Source: Polaribacter sp. SA4-10
GTDB taxonomy: Bacteria > Bacteroidota > Bacteroidia > Flavobacteriales > Flavobacteriaceae
Direction of reading: 5' to 3'
Assembly: GCF_002163835.1 (NCBI RefSeq)
Contig: NZ_CP019331.1
Span: forward strand, 2,269,001-2,333,000
Length of the DNA stretch: 64,000 bases
Made by a program: the position numbers and the translations under genes. Each line of letters begins with the position of its first letter. Positions within the stretch are counted from its first letter, which is position 1. Below the pieces are notes generated by a model, which was not told where the DNA came from, did not search any database, and saw only the letters and a list, made by a program, of their open reading frames with translations. This document shows, in pieces, positions 44,384-53,479 of the stretch.

Positions 44384-44460
44384 TCATTGCGAAGAGTGAA
44401 GCAATCCGCTTAATTGTACTCTAAATAAAAAGATTACTTCGTCATTCTTCCTAGTAATGA
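44384..44460. repeat. REP-like imperfect palindrome
   Basis: Left arm TCATTGCGAAGAGTGAAGC-AATC, right arm AGATTACTTCGTCATTCTTC, then CTAGTAATGA. The arms are imperfect reverse complements; such TTGCGA...GAAGCAATC elements are frequent in Bacteroidota intergenic DNA. Confidence 0.6.
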
Positions 44461-44510
44461 CAAGTCACGTGTCATCTTATCTTTGTAAAAACAACAAAAT
44501 TTTCTTAGAA

Positions 44511-44607
44511 GCCCGCGTTAGCGATTGTAGCATTTGTTTGAGCTCTTTTGTGAAGAATGAATAAAAAGCGAGTGCGGAAAGCGCGCCCCTTGTGGTAACG
44601 CCCAAAT
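44511..44607 (-). repeat. Flavobacterial intergenic repeat, copy B
   Basis: Reverse complement of the 27812 copy: GCGTTAGCGATTGTAGCATT, then TGAGCTC, then AAAAAGCGAGTGCGG and TTGTGGTAACGCCCAAA. Blocks agree in order, with substitutions and a small indel. Confidence 0.8.
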
Positions 44608-44629
44608 TCTTAAAAATTTTACATTCATT

Positions 44630-46105
44630 TTACCCCAAAAAACCAATAATTAAATACAAAATAGTGGTGATAGCTCCACCAACTAACGCATACGGTAATT
44701 GTGTTTTTACATGATCTATATGATCACTTGCAGACGCCATTGATGAAATAATAGAAGTATCTGAAATTGGTGAACAATGATCTCCAAAAATTCCTCCACC
44801 TAAAGTTGCAGCAACAACAATGGTTAAATCTGCTCCATGAATATTTGCCATTGGTACAGAAATTGCCAACATAATTGCAAAAGTTCCCCAAGATGTTCCT
44901 GTAGAAAATGCAATAAAAGAACTTATGATAAAGACAACTGCAGGTAGTAATTCTGGCGACAACCAATCTTTAGTAACGTTTGCAACATAGATTCCCGTTT
45001 CTAACTCCTTACAAGCATCACCAATTGCAAATGCTAACAACATCAATAAAGCTAATGGCATTAACTCACTAATTCCTTTTAACGTTAAATTCACCATTTC
45101 TTTTGGCTTCATAATTCCTTGTATAAAATACATGACCATTGCCACTAAAAGAGATGTAATTACCGCATATAAAACTGATGAAGATCCAGAACCATTTCCG
45201 ATTGCTTGTGCAGCATGGTTTAAAAATGAGGTTGCACCTTCTACAGCATTCCAACCTGTATAAATTAAGTTGATTGGCATCATTAAAACCATTACCAATA
45301 AAGGAACAATCATATTATATGCTTTCGCTTTTATCCCTTCTTTTGGTGGAAATGAAGTTACCTCATCAGAAACCATTGGTATTGCATTAGGATTCATTAA
45401 TTCTCCTGTTTCTTTGGTTCTCTTCTCTGCTTTTTTCATCGGACCAAAATCTTTTTTGGTGAAAATCACAATAAAAAGAATGGCGATGGCTAACAAAGGG
45501 TAAAAATTATATTTAATAGAGCTCATCATTAAAGAAAATGGCTTCTCTATTCCTTGCGTTAATAACAATCCCATAATAAAAGCGCCCCAAGCATTAAAGG
45601 GAATTAAGATGGATGAAGGCGCAGAGCTAGAATCTGCTATATATGCGAGTTTTTCACGCGGAATTCCTAACTTATCAAAAATTGGTCTGTATAAAGTTCC
45701 AACAGTTAAAGAACTAATACTTGTTTCTACAAATAATAATAACCCTGTAATTGTTGCTAAAAGCTGAACTAAAACGCGACTATAACCAGCTTGTTTTTTT
45801 TCAACTTTTAAAATCAGTTTATTTAAAATATTTATAAATCCTTCAACTCCTCTAGAATATTGAATAAAAATTAATAACGCACCAACCAAAGCACTAAACA
45901 TTATGGTTCTTGTATTTCCTGGTGATTTAAAAACATTTACCAATCCTTCTATCATTGCCAATGTTCCGTCTAACGGATTCCAACCCTTGATAATCAGCCA
46001 AGAAAACCAGATTCCAAATAACAAAGCAATATAAACCTGCTTTGTTCTTAACGCTAAAATAATTGCAACAATTGGCGGAACAATTGAAAGAAAACCATAC
46101 TCCAT
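44630..46105 (-). CDS. Na+/H+ antiporter of the NhaC family
   Basis: The 491-residue membrane protein has about 11-12 helices. FIAFSTGTSWGTFAIMLAIS and GGGIFGDHCSPISDTSIIS are NhaC-type ion-binding segments, with ADSSSAPSSILIPFNAWGAF in the first half. It exports sodium (or takes up an organic solute) in exchange for protons, in keeping with a marine lifestyle. Divergent from glpK. Confidence 0.9.
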   Translation of the reverse strand: MEYGFLSIVPPIVAIILALRTKQVYIALLFGIWFSWLIIKGWNPLDGTLAMIEGLVNVFKSPGNTRTIMFSALVGALLIFIQYSRGVEGFINILNKLILKVEKKQAGYSRVLVQLLATITGLLLFVETSISSLTVGTLYRPIFDKLGIPREKLAYIADSSSAPSSILIPFNAWGAFIMGLLLTQGIEKPFSLMMSSIKYNFYPLLAIAILFIVIFTKKDFGPMKKAEKRTKETGELMNPNAIPMVSDEVTSFPPKEGIKAKAYNMIVPLLVMVLMMPINLIYTGWNAVEGATSFLNHAAQAIGNGSGSSSVLYAVITSLLVAMVMYFIQGIMKPKEMVNLTLKGISELMPLALLMLLAFAIGDACKELETGIYVANVTKDWLSPELLPAVVFIISSFIAFSTGTSWGTFAIMLAISVPMANIHGADLTIVVAATLGGGIFGDHCSPISDTSIISSMASASDHIDHVKTQLPYALVGGAITTILYLIIGFLG

Positions 46106-46206
46106 AGAAATAAATTTAAGGAGCTAAAGGTAGTAATTAATACACAAAATTATATTTCGTTTTCTAAGGTCTTATTTTGTAAATTGCTTTTCAATTTTTT
46201 AAGGAA

Positions 46207-47691
46207 ATGACAAACAAATTTATCATCGCTTTAGATCAAGGAACAACAAGTTCTCGGGCTGTTGTTGTAAATATAAAAGGAGAAATTATTGCGATTGAAC
46301 AGCAAGAAATTGAACAAATTTTTCCAGAATCTGGTTGGGTAGAACATTGTCCGATAGCAATTTTAGAAACGCAACTTTCTACCTTAAAAAAGGTAATTAA
46401 AAAAGCTGAAATTCATCCGAAGGAAATTGTAGGAATTGGAATTACAAATCAAAGAGAAACTACCGTTGTTTGGAATAAAAACACCGGAAAACCAATTTAC
46501 AATGCAATTGTTTGGCAAGATAAACGAACTGCAAATAGTTGCGAAAACCTTAAGAAAAAAGGATTAGAAAATCATATAAAACAAACTACAGGTTTGGTAA
46601 TTGATTCTTATTTTTCTGCTACAAAAATAAATTGGATTCTAGAAAATGTAGAAAACGCCAGAGAAGAAGCTGAAAAAGGAAAGCTACTTTTTGGAACTAT
46701 TGATACGTGGCTTTTATGGAATTTAACCGATAAAAAAATTCACGCTACAGATTACAGCAACGCATCAAGAACAATGCTTTTTGATATTAAAAATTTGTGT
46801 TGGGATGAAAAAATATTGACAGCATTAACGATTCCAAAATCAATGTTACCAAAAGTAAATCCTTCTTCTTTTCACTTTGGAAATTATAAAATTGATGGAT
46901 TTAAAATTCCAATTACCGGAATTGCTGGAGATCAACAAGCAGCGCTATTTGGCCAAACTTGTTTCAAAAAAGGAGAAGCAAAAAACACCTATGGAACAGG
47001 TTGTTTTATGTTAATGAATACAGGAAATGATATTCAGTTTTCTAAAAGCGGTTTATTAACAACCATTGCTTGGGGAATTGATAACAAAATTTTTTATGCT
47101 TTAGAAGGAAGTGTTTTTATTGCTGGTGCAGCAATTCAATGGTTAAGAGATGGTTTAAAAATTATCTCTTCTGCAGAAGAATCTGAGATTTTTGCATCAG
47201 AAGTTGAAGGAGAGAATCCTGTAATTGTTGTTCCTGCTTTTGCTGGTTTAGGCGCTCCTTATTGGGACATGTATGCAAGAGGTGCCATCTTTGGATTAAC
47301 AAGAGATACTGGAAAAAATCATTTAATAAAAGCAACATTACAATCATTAGCATATCAAACAAAAGATCTTTTAATTGCGATGCAAAATGATGCAGAAACT
47401 AAGTTAACTTCACTAAAGGTTGATGGCGGAGCAAGCAATAATGATTTATTAATGCAATTTCAATCTGATATTTTAGATTGCATTGTAGAAAGACCAAAAA
47501 TAACGGAAACAACCGTTTTGGGAGCTGCTTACTTAGCAGGGATTTATGTTGGTTTATGGAGTAAAGAAGATATTTTATCCTTTAGAAAAATTGATAAAGA
47601 ATTCTCGCCAACTTTTTCATCAGAAAAGAGAGAAAAATTATATAAAAAATGGTTAAAAGCTGTTGAACGCTCTAAAGATTGGATTGATTAA
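46207..47691 (+). CDS. glpK: Glycerol kinase
   Basis: A 494-residue FGGY kinase: [17 protein letters not shown] (phosphate-binding), [24 protein letters not shown] and the C-terminal [19 protein letters not shown]. It phosphorylates glycerol to glycerol-3-phosphate. First gene of a tight rightward trio with a PNPOx-like protein (11 bases) and glpD (two bases further). No glycerol facilitator gene follows. Confidence 0.97.
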   Translation: MTNKFIIALDQGTTSSRAVVVNIKGEIIAIEQQEIEQIFPESGWVEHCPIAILETQLSTLKKVIKKAEIHPKEIVGIGITNQRETTVVWNKNTGKPIYNAIVWQDKRTANSCENLKKKGLENHIKQTTGLVIDSYFSATKINWILENVENAREEAEKGKLLFGTIDTWLLWNLTDKKIHATDYSNASRTMLFDIKNLCWDEKILTALTIPKSMLPKVNPSSFHFGNYKIDGFKIPITGIAGDQQAALFGQTCFKKGEAKNTYGTGCFMLMNTGNDIQFSKSGLLTTIAWGIDNKIFYALEGSVFIAGAAIQWLRDGLKIISSAEESEIFASEVEGENPVIVVPAFAGLGAPYWDMYARGAIFGLTRDTGKNHLIKATLQSLAYQTKDLLIAMQNDAETKLTSLKVDGGASNNDLLMQFQSDILDCIVERPKITETTVLGAAYLAGIYVGLWSKEDILSFRKIDKEFSPTFSSEKREKLYKKWLKAVERSKDWID

Positions 47692-47702
47692 AAATTAAAA
47701 AC

Positions 47703-48248
47703 ATGTCGAAATTCTATAAAAAAATTACTCCAAGAATTCAAAAATTTATTGAGGCACAAAAAATGTTTTTTGTGGCTACTGCGCCAACTTCTGGAAGAAT
47801 AAATTTATCGCCAAAAGGAATGGATTCTTTTAGAGTACTAAATGAAAACAAAGTTTTATGGTTAAGTGTTACAGGAAGTGGAAACGAAACTGCAGCACAT
47901 TTACTAGAAAACGAACGCATAACAATTATGTTTTGTTCTTTTGAAGGCGCTCCTAATGTTTTACGTTTGTACGGGAAAGGAAAAGAAATAAAACCAAATG
48001 ATGCCGGTTGGAGTGATGTGATTTCACTATTTCCAGAAACTCCAGGAACCCGTCAAATCTTTGATATCACTATAGAATCTGCTCAAAATTCTTGCGGAAT
48101 GTCAATTCCTTTTTATGAATTTAAAGAGGAAAGAAATGAATTAAATGAGTGGGCAACAACAGAAGGAAAAGATAAAATTGAACACTATTGGGAAGACATA
48201 AATCAAACAAGTATTGATGGTTTACCAACAAATATTATAAAAAATTAA
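47703..48248 (+). CDS. Pyridoxamine 5'-phosphate oxidase family protein
   Basis: The 181-residue protein has the split-barrel flavin-binding layout: MFFVATAPTSGRINLSPKG and LWLSVTGSGNETAAHLLENE, then ITIMFCSFEGAPNVLRLYGK. Members bind FMN, F420 or haem; the exact reaction is unclear. Its place between glpK and glpD with no room for a promoter implies co-expression with glycerol use. Confidence 0.85.
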   Translation: MSKFYKKITPRIQKFIEAQKMFFVATAPTSGRINLSPKGMDSFRVLNENKVLWLSVTGSGNETAAHLLENERITIMFCSFEGAPNVLRLYGKGKEIKPNDAGWSDVISLFPETPGTRQIFDITIESAQNSCGMSIPFYEFKEERNELNEWATTEGKDKIEHYWEDINQTSIDGLPTNIIKN

Positions 48249-48250
48249 AT

Positions 48251-49897
48251 ATGAAAAAATTCTCCTATTTAGAAAGAGAAAATAGTACCAAAGAATTACA
48301 AGCTACAGAATTTGACTTATTAATTATTGGAGGAGGAATTACAGGTGCAGGAATTGCTTTAGACGCAGCTTCTAGAGGAATGAAAGTTGCTTTGATAGAG
48401 AAGAATGATTTTGCTTCTGGAACAAGTAGTAAATCAACAAAACTGATTCATGGAGGTTTGCGTTATTTAAAACAATTCGATTTTTGGTTGGTAAAAGAAG
48501 TAGGAACAGAACGTGCAATTGTACACAAATTAGCGCCCCATTTAGTCATTCCAGAAAAAATGATTTTACCTTTAATTGATGGTGGAACTTATGGTTCTTG
48601 GCTAACCTCAATTGGGTTAAAAGTATACGATATTTTAGCTTCTGTAGAAGGAGAAGATAAGCGTGTAATGTTGGATAAAGAGGAAGCTTTAGAAAAAGAA
48701 CCTTTACTGCCAGAAAGTATTTTAAATGGCGCTGGTTACTACGCAGAATACAGAACAGATGATGCTCGTTTAACAATTGAAGTTTTAAAAACTGCATTAG
48801 ATTATGATGCAAAATTGTTGAATTATGCAGAAGCAACTGAATTTATTTACAAAGATGAAAGGGTTGTTGGTGCAAAAGTAAAAGATACTTTTACGGATGC
48901 ATCTTTTGAAATTAAAGCAAAATATGTAGTAAATGCTTGTGGGCCTTGGGTAGATGAATTAAGACAAATGAATCACTCTAAAACAGGGAAAAGATTACAC
49001 TTAACAAAAGGGGTTCATTTAGTAGTTCCTCATGAAAAATTACCTGTAAAACAATCTGTTTATTTTGATGTTCCAGATGGCCGAATGATGTTTGCAATTC
49101 CGCGTGGAAAAGTCACTTATTTTGGAACAACAGATACGAATTATCAGTTAGATAAAAACAATGTAGAAACAAACCTAGTGGATGCAACGTATTTAATTTC
49201 TGCAGTTAATAATATGTTTCCAGAAATTAGTTTAACGCTAGAGGATGTTCAATCTTCTTGGGCTGGTTTGCGTCCGTTAATTCATGAAGAAGGAAAATCT
49301 GCTTCAGAATTGTCTAGAAAAGACGAAATTTTTGTTTCTGATACTGAACTTATTTCAATTGCTGGAGGAAAATTAACGGGTTATAGAAAAATGGCAGAAC
49401 GAATTGTAGATTTGGTTAGTAAAAAATACAACCGTCGCTATGATAAAGAGTTTAGTGCTATTAAAACGGAAGAAATTAACCTTTCAGGCGGAACTTTTAA
49501 AAATTCGTCTGAAGTTAAAAGTTATATCGATGCCATTCATAATCGAATTGCAGAAGTAGATTTTGATGAAAAAGATGCAGAATATCTAGTCCATAATTAC
49601 GGAAAGCAAACAGATACAATATTGCAAAAGTTTGATGATTTATATCATGACGATATGCAAGAAAAAATGATAATGGCTGAAGTTTGGTTTGCTGTAAACT
49701 ACGAAATGGCTTGCACGCCAACTGATTTCTTTATGCGAAGAACGGGTAGATTATTTTTTGACAAACCCTCTGTAGACCTATTTAAAAATTTGACTTTAAA
49801 AGAATTTACAAATCATTTTAAGTGGGATGAAAAAACAGCAAAAATGCACTTAAATGAATTAGATGAAAAAATTAATTTAGCATCATCATTTAATTAA
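48251..49897 (+). CDS. glpD: Aerobic glycerol-3-phosphate dehydrogenase
   Basis: The 548-residue flavoprotein has FAD loop LLIIGGGITGAGIALDA, FASGTSSKSTKLIHGGLRYL and LTKGVHLVVPHEKLP, all diagnostic. It oxidises glycerol-3-phosphate to DHAP, passing electrons to quinones at the membrane. Ends the glpK-PNPOx-glpD operon. It opposes GpsA (52390), which makes glycerol-3-phosphate for lipids. Confidence 0.96.
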   Translation: MKKFSYLERENSTKELQATEFDLLIIGGGITGAGIALDAASRGMKVALIEKNDFASGTSSKSTKLIHGGLRYLKQFDFWLVKEVGTERAIVHKLAPHLVIPEKMILPLIDGGTYGSWLTSIGLKVYDILASVEGEDKRVMLDKEEALEKEPLLPESILNGAGYYAEYRTDDARLTIEVLKTALDYDAKLLNYAEATEFIYKDERVVGAKVKDTFTDASFEIKAKYVVNACGPWVDELRQMNHSKTGKRLHLTKGVHLVVPHEKLPVKQSVYFDVPDGRMMFAIPRGKVTYFGTTDTNYQLDKNNVETNLVDATYLISAVNNMFPEISLTLEDVQSSWAGLRPLIHEEGKSASELSRKDEIFVSDTELISIAGGKLTGYRKMAERIVDLVSKKYNRRYDKEFSAIKTEEINLSGGTFKNSSEVKSYIDAIHNRIAEVDFDEKDAEYLVHNYGKQTDTILQKFDDLYHDDMQEKMIMAEVWFAVNYEMACTPTDFFMRRTGRLFFDKPSVDLFKNLTLKEFTNHFKWDEKTAKMHLNELDEKINLASSFN

Positions 49898-49906
49898 AAA
49901 ATAAAG

Positions 49907-49923
49907 TATATTTGGTATACCAA
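49907..49923 (+). promoter_or_regulatory. -7 box overlapping a perfect palindrome upstream of the 111-aa gene
   Basis: TATATTTG (49907-49914) fits TAnnTTTG; the overlapping 12-base palindrome TTGGTATACCAA (49912-49923) covers the likely transcription start. The next ATG is 118 bases downstream, leaving a long leader. Confidence 0.45.
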
Positions 49924-50041
49924 TTTTTAATTTTAAGGCCTATGAAAATATAGTTCGCTTTACTTCAACAAAATAGCACCTTCTTTTAGGAAAAAGAATA
50001 GCTACTATATTTATTAAAAAACAACTTTAAAATTAAAAATT

Positions 50042-50377
50042 ATGAAAACATTATATTCTGTAGCATTCGTGCTATTTATTTTAGTATCCCTATCTTTTAC
50101 TTCAAAAACTACTGTAAAAGAGAACACTTTAACGGCAACCTTTATTGGTCTTACTGAAGATGATTATTACAAATTTGAAGACGAAAATAAAAAAATAGTG
50201 CTATTTTATGACCTTAATGAAGAAATAGAAATTGGTTTATATGATGATGCGTTTATTGGTAAAAAGTTTACTATTTCTTGGGTTGAAAAGGAAATAGAAT
50301 TAATGGATGATGAAGGAGAATTAACAGGAGAAAAAAAGAAGGTAAAATCAATTACTGTACTCACTTTAATTAAATAA
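50042..50377 (+). CDS. Small secreted protein of unknown function
   Basis: The 111-residue product has a Sec signal (YSVAFVLFILVSLSFTSK) and a short acidic mature part (TATFIGLTEDDYYKFEDENK, LMDDEGELTGEKKKVKSITV) with strand-like segments, consistent with a small OB- or lipocalin-like barrel in the periplasm. Not recognised. A -7 box with palindrome lies at 49907, and the gene ends at a strong terminator. Confidence 0.7.
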   Translation: MKTLYSVAFVLFILVSLSFTSKTTVKENTLTATFIGLTEDDYYKFEDENKKIVLFYDLNEEIEIGLYDDAFIGKKFTISWVEKEIELMDDEGELTGEKKKVKSITVLTLIK

Positions 50378-50384
50378 ATTTTAT

Positions 50385-50416
50385 AAAACCGTTTTTGAAA
50401 CTCAGAAAACGGTTTT
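50385..50416. terminator. Bidirectional terminator between convergent genes
   Basis: Arms AAAACCGTTTT (50385-50395) and AAAACGGTTTT (50406-50416) followed by TTT. It ends the 111-aa gene (+) and the MFS gene (-), whose stop is at 50418. Confidence 0.85.
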
Positions 50417-50417
50417 T

Positions 50418-51683
50418 TTATTCTTTATCGTTTTCTTCAATATCTTTAGTTAGATCTAATTTTCTTAATTTAGGATTTAATATTCCTGTGGCTGTAACAG
50501 TAATTAAAGTCATTGTTCCACCAAAAACCACTGCAGCTACCGGTCCTAGTATTTTAGCCGCTAAACCGCTTTCAAAAGCACCTAATTCATTAGAAGAACC
50601 TACAAACATAGAGTTAACAGAAGCGACTCTTCCACGCATTTCATCTGGTGTTTTTAATTGTAAAATAGTTTGACGAATTACCATTGAAATTCCATCTGCA
50701 GCTCCACTAATAAATAAAGCTAAAACACTTACCCAGAAAATAGATGAAAGTCCAAAAGCAATGATACTTAAACCAAAAATGAAGACAGAAATCAACATTT
50801 TTTTACCTGTATTCTGACTGATAGGAATATAGGTTGTAATAAACATGGTAAGAATACTTCCCATAGAAATAGATGCGTTTAAAATACCAAAACCTTCTGG
50901 TCCAACTTTTAAAACATCTTGTGCAAAGACAGATAAAATAGCCACTGTTCCTCCAAATAAAACAGCGATCATATCTAAAGACAAAACACCTAAAATAGCT
51001 TTATTTTGAAAAACAAATTTTACTCCAGCTTTTAAACTTTCTTTCATCGGTTCACCAATTTTCTTATTTAAAATAGGTTTCTTTTCTATTTGAAAAAGAA
51101 CAATAAACGATAAAACAACTAAGATGAACACTAAACACAAAGTCATATCAACACCAATCCAACTTATAAAAAAACCTCCAAATAAAGCTCCTGAAACGGA
51201 TGCTGTTTTCCATGTACTTGTGCTCCAGGTTGCCGCATTATGATAAATGTTTTTAGGCACTAATAATGCTACCAAAGAAAAAATTGTAGGACCAAAAAAA
51301 GAACGTAAAAAACCGCCAAAGAAAACCAAGGCGTAGATAGAATATAAAATTGAGTTTGTAGACCAACTACCAACAATACCATCTGTAGTTAAGAGAAATA
51401 ACCCTAAACTAATTAATGAAAAAGCGGCGGTACAAATTGCTAGTAAATTTCTTTTTTCATTTTGATCTACAATATGACCTGCAAATAAAGCCATGCTAAA
51501 TGCGGGAATAATTTCCATTAACCCAATTATTCCAAGAGATAAAGGATCTTTAGTAATTGAATACACTTGCCATTCAATAACAATAAATTGCATAGACCAA
51601 CCAAAAACAAGTAGAAATCTAACAAACAAAAAAATATTGAATTCCTTTATTCTTAATGCTCCATAAGGGTCTTTTTTTGCCAT
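50418..51683 (-). CDS. MFS transporter
   Basis: The 421-residue membrane protein has 12 predicted helices in two halves. GIIGLMEIIPAFSMALFAGHIVDQNEKRN is the characteristic loop 2-3 region with the G-x4-D-x2-R type motif in modified form, and LKTPDEMRGRVASVNSMFVG is typical of enterobactin-exporter/TetA-like MFS members. Substrate unknown. Three bases after the ACT-like gene. Confidence 0.9.
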   Translation of the reverse strand: MAKKDPYGALRIKEFNIFLFVRFLLVFGWSMQFIVIEWQVYSITKDPLSLGIIGLMEIIPAFSMALFAGHIVDQNEKRNLLAICTAAFSLISLGLFLLTTDGIVGSWSTNSILYSIYALVFFGGFLRSFFGPTIFSLVALLVPKNIYHNAATWSTSTWKTASVSGALFGGFFISWIGVDMTLCLVFILVVLSFIVLFQIEKKPILNKKIGEPMKESLKAGVKFVFQNKAILGVLSLDMIAVLFGGTVAILSVFAQDVLKVGPEGFGILNASISMGSILTMFITTYIPISQNTGKKMLISVFIFGLSIIAFGLSSIFWVSVLALFISGAADGISMVIRQTILQLKTPDEMRGRVASVNSMFVGSSNELGAFESGLAAKILGPVAAVVFGGTMTLITVTATGILNPKLRKLDLTKDIEENDKE

Positions 51684-51686
51684 TTT

Positions 51687-52346
51687 TTAGCTTAATTTCA
51701 TATCCATTAAAATAGAAAATGTCTGGTTGATATCTTGTTCTTTTACAACAATTGTCATTTCATTTGTTGTAGAAATTATTTCCTGTAAAGGAATATCTGC
51801 CCAAGCCAATTGTTTTAAAATAAAATAATAAATACCCGATTGTTCTTGGTTTTCTTTTGGCAGTTTTATCGTAATTGAAGCGAGTTCTAAAACATTGCTA
51901 ATTAAAATTTCTTGTTCAAAAATATCATTAACAAAAGGTTGTAAATTCTTACTTGTAACAATATTCGTTTCAAAAATCCCTTGAGAAACTGTTAAGAAAT
52001 AATCAGTGTTTTCTGAAGATTTGGTTAATATTTTTGCAATTTCTCTTAATAAAGAAGGTGTGTTTTTAAAAGTGAAATCACACAAATCTGAACGAACAAT
52101 TACATCACCCAGCTCTAAAGCTAGTTTTTTAATATTCTTTCTTATTCTTAATTCGCTTGCAGGAGAAAGTCTGTTAATTGCCATCATTACAGCACCCGCT
52201 TTTACATCTTTCTTTAAAACTTTAGAAACTTCTGGTAAAATAATTCTTGCCAAAGAAGATACATTTATCAACTTTTCATTTAAAGCTTCTTCTATAAAAG
52301 GTGTTTTTCTGATAGTGCTTTCTACAACTTCTTGTATTGTTTTCAT
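51687..52346 (-). CDS. ACT-domain-containing protein (aspartate-kinase-like label)
   Basis: The 219-residue protein begins with a helical segment (FIEEALNEKLINVSSLARII) and two ACT-like halves (DFTFKNTPSLLREIAKILTK and SGIYYFILKQLAWADIPLQE). Homologues are often called aspartate kinase, but no kinase domain is present. Possibly an amino-acid sensor. Coupled to the MFS transporter downstream, so it may control export. Confidence 0.7.
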   Translation of the reverse strand: MKTIQEVVESTIRKTPFIEEALNEKLINVSSLARIILPEVSKVLKKDVKAGAVMMAINRLSPASELRIRKNIKKLALELGDVIVRSDLCDFTFKNTPSLLREIAKILTKSSENTDYFLTVSQGIFETNIVTSKNLQPFVNDIFEQEILISNVLELASITIKLPKENQEQSGIYYFILKQLAWADIPLQEIISTTNEMTIVVKEQDINQTFSILMDMKLS

Positions 52347-52389
52347 TGCAATTGTTTAATAAATTATACTAATGTTCAAAATTAAACAA

Positions 52390-53385
52390 TTAATCTAATT
52401 TATCAGTCAACTTATTAAATTCTTTTTTTGCGTCTTTATGGTTGTATAAAATACTATAAACAGCGTCTATAATTGGTGTATTAGCTCCGTTTTCTTCTTT
52501 TATTTTGAAAGCACTTTTAGCAGCATAATATCCTTCTGCAATCATACTCATTTCTAATTGAGCAGACTTTACAGTGTAGCCTTTACCTACCATGTTTCCA
52601 AAAAGTCTATTTCTACTAAAAGAAGAATACCCTGTAACCAATAAATCTCCTAAATAAGCAGAGTTATTAATGTTACGTTTCATTTTATGAACTTTCTTAA
52701 TAAAACGTTTCATTTCTCTAATAGAGTTACTCATTAACACAGCTTGAAAATTATCTCCATAACCTAAACCGTGTGCAATACCAGCAGCAATTGCATAAAT
52801 GTTTTTTAACATTGCAGCATATTCTGTACCAATAATATCATCAGAAATCTTTGTTTTTATATACCAACTCTCTAAAGAATCTGCAATTATTTTAGCTTTA
52901 TTCTCATCTTGACAAGCAATTGTTAAGTAAGATAAACGCTCCATTGCAACTTCTTCTGCATGACAAGGCCCAGTAATTACTCCAATATTTTCTAGTGGAA
53001 TATTATATTCTACGTTAAAATGTTCTCCAATAATTAAACCTGTTTCAGGTACAATCCCTTTAATTGCTGAAAAAATTATTTTCCCCTCTAATGATTTATT
53101 TAACTTTTCTAATTCGCTCATTAAAAACGCAGAAGGAATTGCAAAAATTAAAATATCATAATTTTCAACAGTAGTATTAATATCATTAGATAGATCTAAT
53201 TTAGTAGCATCTAACTCCGCAGCACTTAAATAATTTGGGTTGTGTCCATTCTTCTTTATATGCTCAATTGCTTGTTCATTTCTCATGTACCAGCCAACTA
53301 TATCTAAGTTTTCTGTTAACATCTTTACAATGGCAGTTGCCCAACTTCCTCCTCCTAAAACTGCTATTTTTGGCTGCTTACTCAT
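52390..53385 (-). CDS. gpsA: NAD(P)-dependent glycerol-3-phosphate dehydrogenase
   Basis: The enzyme (331 residues from 53385) has AVLGGGSWATAIVKML as cofactor site, SAIKGIVPETG, VITGPCHAEEVA, and the active-site Lys region YAAMLKNIYAIAAGI. It reduces DHAP to glycerol-3-phosphate for phospholipids. The upstream ATG at 53406 would add seven residues but lies inside the -7 box (53404-53411), so MSKQPKIAVLGG at 53385 is the likely start. Confidence 0.95.
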   Translation of the reverse strand: MSKQPKIAVLGGGSWATAIVKMLTENLDIVGWYMRNEQAIEHIKKNGHNPNYLSAAELDATKLDLSNDINTTVENYDILIFAIPSAFLMSELEKLNKSLEGKIIFSAIKGIVPETGLIIGEHFNVEYNIPLENIGVITGPCHAEEVAMERLSYLTIACQDENKAKIIADSLESWYIKTKISDDIIGTEYAAMLKNIYAIAAGIAHGLGYGDNFQAVLMSNSIREMKRFIKKVHKMKRNINNSAYLGDLLVTGYSSFSRNRLFGNMVGKGYTVKSAQLEMSMIAEGYYAAKSAFKIKEENGANTPIIDAVYSILYNHKDAKKEFNKLTDKLD

Positions 53386-53403
53386 ATTTAATATATTTTG
53401 GTT

Positions 53404-53411
53404 CAAAAGTA
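53404..53411 (-). promoter_or_regulatory. -7 promoter box for gpsA
   Basis: TACTTTTG on the minus strand, matching TAnnTTTG, 18 bases before the gpsA ATG at 53385. Confidence 0.6.
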
Positions 53412-53451
53412 ATAAAACTATTAACTTTTAAGGAATCCTTAGTCTATTTAT

Positions 53452-53459
53452 TATATTTG
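53452..53459 (+). promoter_or_regulatory. -7 promoter box for the esterase-dut pair
   Basis: TATATTTG, matching TAnnTTTG, 20 bases before the ATG at 53480. Confidence 0.6.
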
Positions 53460-53479
53460 TCTAAATTAGAATTAATCTT

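Larger units (their letters stand above)
44303..44629. other. Repeat-rich intergenic region
   Basis: No gene seen. It contains a REP-like hairpin element (44384-44460) and the inverse copy of the 27812 repeat (44511-44607), and separates a rightward pheS group from the leftward NhaC gene. Convergent location fits a transcription-end zone. Confidence 0.7.

Noticed and set aside
53386..53406. Upstream ATG (53406) as start of gpsA
   Set aside because: It lies inside the -7 box; the ATG at 53385 places the cofactor motif in its normal position.
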